From an uncultured Candidatus Neoarthromitus sp. (GTDB lineage Bacteria > Bacillota > Clostridia > Clostridiales > Clostridiaceae), in assembly GCA_937890765.1 (NCBI GenBank), contig CALADQ010000026.1, positions 62,001 to 126,000 of the forward strand: a stretch of 64,000 nucleotides of DNA, in the 5' to 3' direction. The notes beneath the pieces are model-generated. The model made no database searches. It saw nothing but the letters and a program-made list of their open reading frames with translations, and had not been told where the DNA came from. Of this stretch, positions 60,443 through 64,000 are shown one piece after another. The position numbers and the translations under genes were made by a program. The number at the start of each line of letters is the position of its first letter. Position 1 is the first letter of the stretch.

Positions 60443-61096
60443 TTAAATCTCACTATCTAAATAATATTTGCTACTATTTTTAAAATACATAACATCATTA
60501 CCAATTTCAATATCTAAATTGTTTGAAGTCATATCTATAATTTCCTTTTTTAAAAATTCTAAATCATTTTTTTCACATCGTAAACTAAAAATAACTTTAT
60601 CTTCATAAATTGTTTCGTTTAAATGAATTTGATTTTCGCTTAAAAAATGTTGAATCCTTCCCAACAAATCGTAATTCACTTTCACCACAATTTCATTTCC
60701 CAAAACTTTTTCAACAAAACAAGAATTTTTCAAAGCACCACTGCACGATTTGACATAAGCTCGTGTTAATCCTCCAACACCTAACAATATTCCACCAAAA
60801 TAACGAGTAACAACAACCACCACATCACTTAATTCATTTTTCTTTATGACTTCAATTATAGGTATGCCTGCTGTACCTTGTGGCTCTCCATCATCAGAAT
60901 ATCCTTGTTTAAACATTTTTTCACCTATTACGTAACCATAAACATTGTGACGTGCATCGTGATGCTTCGATTTAATTTTCTCAATAAATTTTTTGGCATC
61001 TTCCTCGCTATTTACACGCTTAGAATATCCTATGAAAGTTGATTTCTTTTCTACAAATTCATAAATCCCATCATTTAATATCGTTTTGTAACTCAA
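60443..61096 (-). CDS. yigZ: IMPACT-family protein YigZ
   Basis: A 217-residue protein of the UPF0029/IMPACT family, thought to act in translation control or as a proline-peptidase-like factor; the role in bacteria is not firm. The core SDDGEPQGTAGIPIIEVI (about 66-83), VTRYFGGILLGVGGLTRAYV and the C-terminal ferredoxin-like domain are clear. It lies 4 bases after hflX. Confidence 0.9.
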   Translation of the reverse strand: MSYKTILNDGIYEFVEKKSTFIGYSKRVNSEEDAKKFIEKIKSKHHDARHNVYGYVIGEKMFKQGYSDDGEPQGTAGIPIIEVIKKNELSDVVVVVTRYFGGILLGVGGLTRAYVKSCSGALKNSCFVEKVLGNEIVVKVNYDLLGRIQHFLSENQIHLNETIYEDKVIFSLRCEKNDLEFLKKEIIDMTSNNLDIEIGNDVMYFKNSSKYYLDSEI

Positions 61097-61100
61097 AATT

Positions 61101-62906
61101 TTAATTCTCCAAATTTTTAATTATGTATTTTTCGTATTTTTTAATTTCACATTTTGGAATATCAAAATTTACAAAAGTCCCTTCGTCCAAATGTTTTTCT
61201 TCCAAAACTTTATAATTATTGTGAATTAAATTCAAAACGTAATAATCTTTATACGGAATTTTTAAAGATATATTTTCATATTCCAATTTAAGTTTGTCTT
61301 CAATAAGTTTTAAAAGTTTATCGACATTAATTTTCTCAATTGCCGAAACAAATATAAATTCCATGTTAAAATTATTTTCAACATAAACTTTAACTTCTTT
61401 CAATTTAAATTCATCAATTTTGTCTACTTTATTGAAAACCAAAATTTTATTTTGATTATTCGCACCTATCTCATTTAAAACAGAATTAGTTACATCAATT
61501 TCATCTTTCCAAGTGTCTGAAGATACATCCACAACGTGAAGTATTAAATCACAAAAAATAATTTCTTCAAGCGTTGATTTAAAAGCCTCAACCAAATCAT
61601 GCGGTAACTTTTTTATGAAACCAACTGTATCTGTCAAAGATATGACTGTTTTTTGAGGAAGAACAACTCTCCTTGTCGTCGTGTCCAAAGTTGCAAAAAG
61701 CATATCCGCCTCTAAAACAAACTTATCATTTGAAAAATTTTCATTAGATATGGAATAAATATAATTTCGCAAAGTTGATTTTCCTGCATTGGTGTAACCA
61801 ACTATTGAAACTTGTGGAATTGATTTTTTTGTACGAGCCTCTCTTTGAACACTTCTTTCTTCCTTAATATCTTTTAATTTTTCCTTAAGATAATCAATTC
61901 TAGCACGTATGTGACGCCTGTCAGTTTCCAACTTTTTTTCTCCAGGCCCCCTCGTCCCAATTCCGCCACCCGTCCTATTTAAAACAAATCCAAGCCCTTT
62001 AAGTCTTGAATATCTGTATTTAAGTTGTGCAAGCTCAACTTGATATTTAGAAATTTTTGATTTAGCACGCCTAGCAAATATTTCTAAAATTAAATTAGTC
62101 CTATCTATAACTTTAATTCCTGAAATTTCTTCCAAATTTCTAACTTGCGACGGCGACAAATCTTCATCAAAAATTAAAACACTTACGTTTTTGTGATAAG
62201 TCAAACTGAGAATTTCTTGTAGCTTTCCTTTTCCAATGTAATAAGATTTATCAATTTTACCTCTATTCTGAAAAAAAGTATCACAAACATTAACACCACA
62301 TGAAAACGCAAGCTCTTTTAATTCTTGCAAACTTTCTCTAGTGTCACATCCAATTAAAACACCCTTTTCCTCTTCGTCAAAATCCAAAACATCAAAATCA
62401 AAATTTTTTTCAACCTCTTTAACGAGTTTCAAAACATCAAAATTAAAATAATCATTTTCATTTTCAAAAATTATTTCCTTAAAATTTTTCTCATTATCAC
62501 AACTTAAATATCCTACCGAAAAATTTTCAAATAAATTTTCATTAGTAACATTTACAGCGGAAATTAAATCTAACTTTAAATTTTTAAGAGACGCTATGTC
62601 GAGATTTGAAAGTTTGGAAGTGGAATTTATATGCGTATGTATCACTCTATAACCAATTAACTTTTTTTTAGAATTTAAATCAATTTGAATTTCTGCACTT
62701 GAGTTATCGCCTATCGAAATATTTTCCACAATTCCAAAACGAGATATAACCACACAAATTTCTTTATTAATCGACAAACTTATTTCGCAAATTTTTTTCA
62801 AAATATCTTTATCGATTATCAAATTTTTATCAAATTTAATTTTACATATGCTTTCTAATTCGTTTATGTAAGATTTTTTAACTCCTTGAGTTTCTCCATA
62901 TATCAA
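61101..62906 (-). CDS. hflX: Ribosome-associated GTPase HflX
   Basis: Splits stalled 70S ribosomes under stress. The 601 residues include a clostridial N-terminal extension, the HflX domain (SPSQVRNLEEISGIKVIDRT) with GGIGTRGPGEKKLE, and the G domain: SIVGYTNAGKSTL, TDTVGFI and NKVDKI. A TTG at 62906 lies 4 bases after GAGGTGG and gives the family-like start IYGETQGVKKS; the ATG at 62921 would overlap the SD. A good promoter lies about 25 bases upstream, so the 5' leader is very short. Confidence 0.95.
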   Translation of the reverse strand: MIYGETQGVKKSYINELESICKIKFDKNLIIDKDILKKICEISLSINKEICVVISRFGIVENISIGDNSSAEIQIDLNSKKKLIGYRVIHTHINSTSKLSNLDIASLKNLKLDLISAVNVTNENLFENFSVGYLSCDNEKNFKEIIFENENDYFNFDVLKLVKEVEKNFDFDVLDFDEEEKGVLIGCDTRESLQELKELAFSCGVNVCDTFFQNRGKIDKSYYIGKGKLQEILSLTYHKNVSVLIFDEDLSPSQVRNLEEISGIKVIDRTNLILEIFARRAKSKISKYQVELAQLKYRYSRLKGLGFVLNRTGGGIGTRGPGEKKLETDRRHIRARIDYLKEKLKDIKEERSVQREARTKKSIPQVSIVGYTNAGKSTLRNYIYSISNENFSNDKFVLEADMLFATLDTTTRRVVLPQKTVISLTDTVGFIKKLPHDLVEAFKSTLEEIIFCDLILHVVDVSSDTWKDEIDVTNSVLNEIGANNQNKILVFNKVDKIDEFKLKEVKVYVENNFNMEFIFVSAIEKINVDKLLKLIEDKLKLEYENISLKIPYKDYYVLNLIHNNYKVLEEKHLDEGTFVNFDIPKCEIKKYEKYIIKNLEN

Positions 62907-62928
62907 AAAACCACCTCGCATACTACCA

Positions 62929-62957
62929 ATTATAATCCTTTAAAAAAATATTGTCTA
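62929..62957 (-). promoter_or_regulatory. Sigma-A promoter of hflX
   Basis: TAGACA (62952-62957), 17-base spacer, perfect TATAAT (62929-62934), immediately upstream of the hflX SD. Confidence 0.7.
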
Positions 62958-63090
62958 TTTTTCATTTATTTAAGTATAGTTTATTGATTTCATGAAATAA
63001 TTTAAAATATTATCCAACTTGAAAAATAATTAAAGTTAATTTTTAACTGCAATTGTATGAATTACAAATTTTTGTTTTTATCCATATATA

Positions 63091-63119
63091 TTTACATTTT
63101 TTTTTGATAGATATATAAT
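63091..63119 (+). promoter_or_regulatory. Sigma-A promoter of the PBP1A gene
   Basis: TTTACA (63091-63096), 17-base spacer, perfect TATAAT (63114-63119), about 50 bases upstream of the PBP1A start. It is divergent from the hflX promoter in a 250-base shared gap. Confidence 0.7.
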
Positions 63120-63169
63120 TTAAAATGGTAATCTTTTTTCAACAAGCAAGAATTTACTAGGAGGAATAT

Positions 63170-64000
63170 ATGTCAAATACTAATAATTCTAGTACTAGTT
63201 CAAACTCGAATAATAAAGATAATGAAATTAATACGAAAAAAACCAAAAGTGAAAATACAAAAATTAAAAATTTTCTAAAGATGTTTTTAATTTTTATTAT
63301 AATCACTTCATTAGTTGGTATAGTTACAATTTCGGGATTTGTTTTCGCAATAATAAAGACCTCTCCTCCATTATCCATTGAAGCAGTCAAAGATTTAGAT
63401 CAGGCTTCTCAATTATTTGACGCTACTGGTGAATTTATGGATGAAGTTCTAACGTCTGAAAAGAGGTACGTAATACCTCTTGAAGAAATGCCATTAAATG
63501 TACGCAATGCTTTCATTTCAATTGAAGACGAAAGATTTTACGAACATTCAGGTATAGATGTTCAACGTATATTGGGAGCTTTGATAACTGATATAAAGAA
63601 AATTTTAAACAAACAAACCGGATTGCACGGTGCCTCAACTATAACACAACAAGTTATAAAAAATAATATTTTGACCAATGAAGTTTCGATAATACGAAAA
63701 ATTCGTGAAATTTATCTTGCTTTGGAATTAGAAAAACAAATGTCGAAAGATGAAATATTGCAGGTTTACCTAAATACCATATTCGTTGGTGGAAATGCTT
63801 ACGGAGTAGAAGCTGGAGCACTTCAATATTTTTCTAAAAGTGCAAAAGATTTAACTCTAGCACAATCTGCTTTTTTAGCTGGTTCAACTCAACATCCAAC
63901 AAGATATTATTCAAGTGCTGTTAATGAAGAAGACAGTCAATTTTACAAAAACAGAACTTTAACTGTTTTAAGTAAAATGTTAGAGTTGGGTTATGTTGGA
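63170..64000 (+). CDS. Class A penicillin-binding protein (PBP1A), 5' part
   Basis: Bifunctional peptidoglycan glycosyltransferase/transpeptidase; only the first 277 codons are in the window. After an Asn/Ser/Lys-rich cytoplasmic tail and one membrane helix (about residues 38-66), the GT51 domain has all its motifs: EDERFYEHSGID with catalytic glutamate (about 121-132), GASTITQQVIKN, RKIREIYLALELEKQ and ILQVYLNTIFVGGNAYGVEAGA. AGGAGG lies 5 bases before the ATG. It is the only plus-strand gene and is divergent from hflX. Confidence 0.95.
   Translation, partial: MSNTNNSSTSSNSNNKDNEINTKKTKSENTKIKNFLKMFLIFIIITSLVGIVTISGFVFAIIKTSPPLSIEAVKDLDQASQLFDATGEFMDEVLTSEKRYVIPLEEMPLNVRNAFISIEDERFYEHSGIDVQRILGALITDIKKILNKQTGLHGASTITQQVIKNNILTNEVSIIRKIREIYLALELEKQMSKDEILQVYLNTIFVGGNAYGVEAGALQYFSKSAKDLTLAQSAFLAGSTQHPTRYYSSAVNEEDSQFYKNRTLTVLSKMLELGYVG

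Noticed and set aside
62507..62700. HflX N-terminal region as a separate gene
   Set aside because: It is in frame with the HflX domains, and clostridial HflX proteins have the same extension.
63157..63390. 77-codon minus-strand frame at the start of PBP1A
   Set aside because: The plus strand has AGGAGG, ATG and full GT51 motifs; the minus frame is its shadow.
1..64000. CRISPR arrays, insertion sequences, tRNA or rRNA genes
   Set aside because: No regularly spaced repeats, transposase motifs, cloverleaf or rRNA sequence was seen on reading.

Overview
The window is a 64 kb piece of a very AT-rich chromosome from an endospore-forming member of the Clostridia. The evidence is the complete set of spore genes (spoIVA, spoIIGA, sigE, sigG, sigK, a bofC-like gene), a SCIFF peptide with its maturase, an Rrf2-type iscR-iscS-mnmA unit and clostridial gene orders throughout. 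Gene blocks are compact and several usual neighbours are missing: plsY beside gpsA, acpP and an enoyl-ACP reductase in the fab operon, and a full-length recJ beside apt. I infer a Clostridium-related organism with some genome reduction. Segmented filamentous bacteria (Candidatus Arthromitus/Savagella) would fit, but the window alone cannot prove it. I see no rRNA, tRNA, prophage, insertion sequence or CRISPR array.

Almost everything is on the minus strand, so transcription runs from high to low coordinates. From right to left: a divergent PBP1A gene on the plus strand cut by the window end (63170 onward); hflX, yigZ, a MazG-like gene and yebC; the bofC-ruvA-ruvB-queA-tgt-yajC block; the SCIFF peptide and maturase with secD and secF; a decayed recJ-like gene, apt, rel, dtd, a metallo-hydrolase, hisS, aspS and glyA; a nine-gene fatty-acid operon (fabH-fabD-fabG-fabF-accB-fabZ-accC-accD-accA); iscR-iscS-mnmA; alaS; ireB-ruvX-fur-rnj-ylbF; mltG-trmR-trhP; a late-sporulation block (transpeptidase PBP, sigK, a degenerate PilT ATPase, a family 2 glycosyltransferase); ftsZ; spoIIGA-sigE-sigG; ylmC-pgeF; phoP-phoR; pstS-pstC-pstA-pstB-phoU; der-gpsA; and spoIVA.

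Three themes connect the genes. (1) Sporulation: SpoIIGA activates pro-SigE in the mother cell, a sigma-F-type promoter precedes sigG in the forespore, and sigK and spoIVA serve the late mother cell. (2) Phosphate: PhoR/PhoP with in-phase PhoP half-sites upstream of the Pst transporter operon. (3) Translation and tRNA: AlaRS, AspRS, HisRS, Dtd, MnmA, TrmR, TrhP, QueA/Tgt, HflX and Rel.

The items most worth a second look are the RecJ-like protein that has lost the DHH catalytic motifs, the PilT homologue with Walker A but without its Walker B glutamate, Asp-box aspartate and His-box histidine, a Fur-box-like palindrome filling the spacer of the ireB promoter, a terminator placed between the SCIFF peptide and its maturase, and a terminator hairpin between the alaS promoter and alaS. 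I did not find a clearly new multi-gene system; most of the window is conserved core genome. Many starts given here were moved from the longest open frame to the start codon with the best Shine-Dalgarno (SD) sequence.
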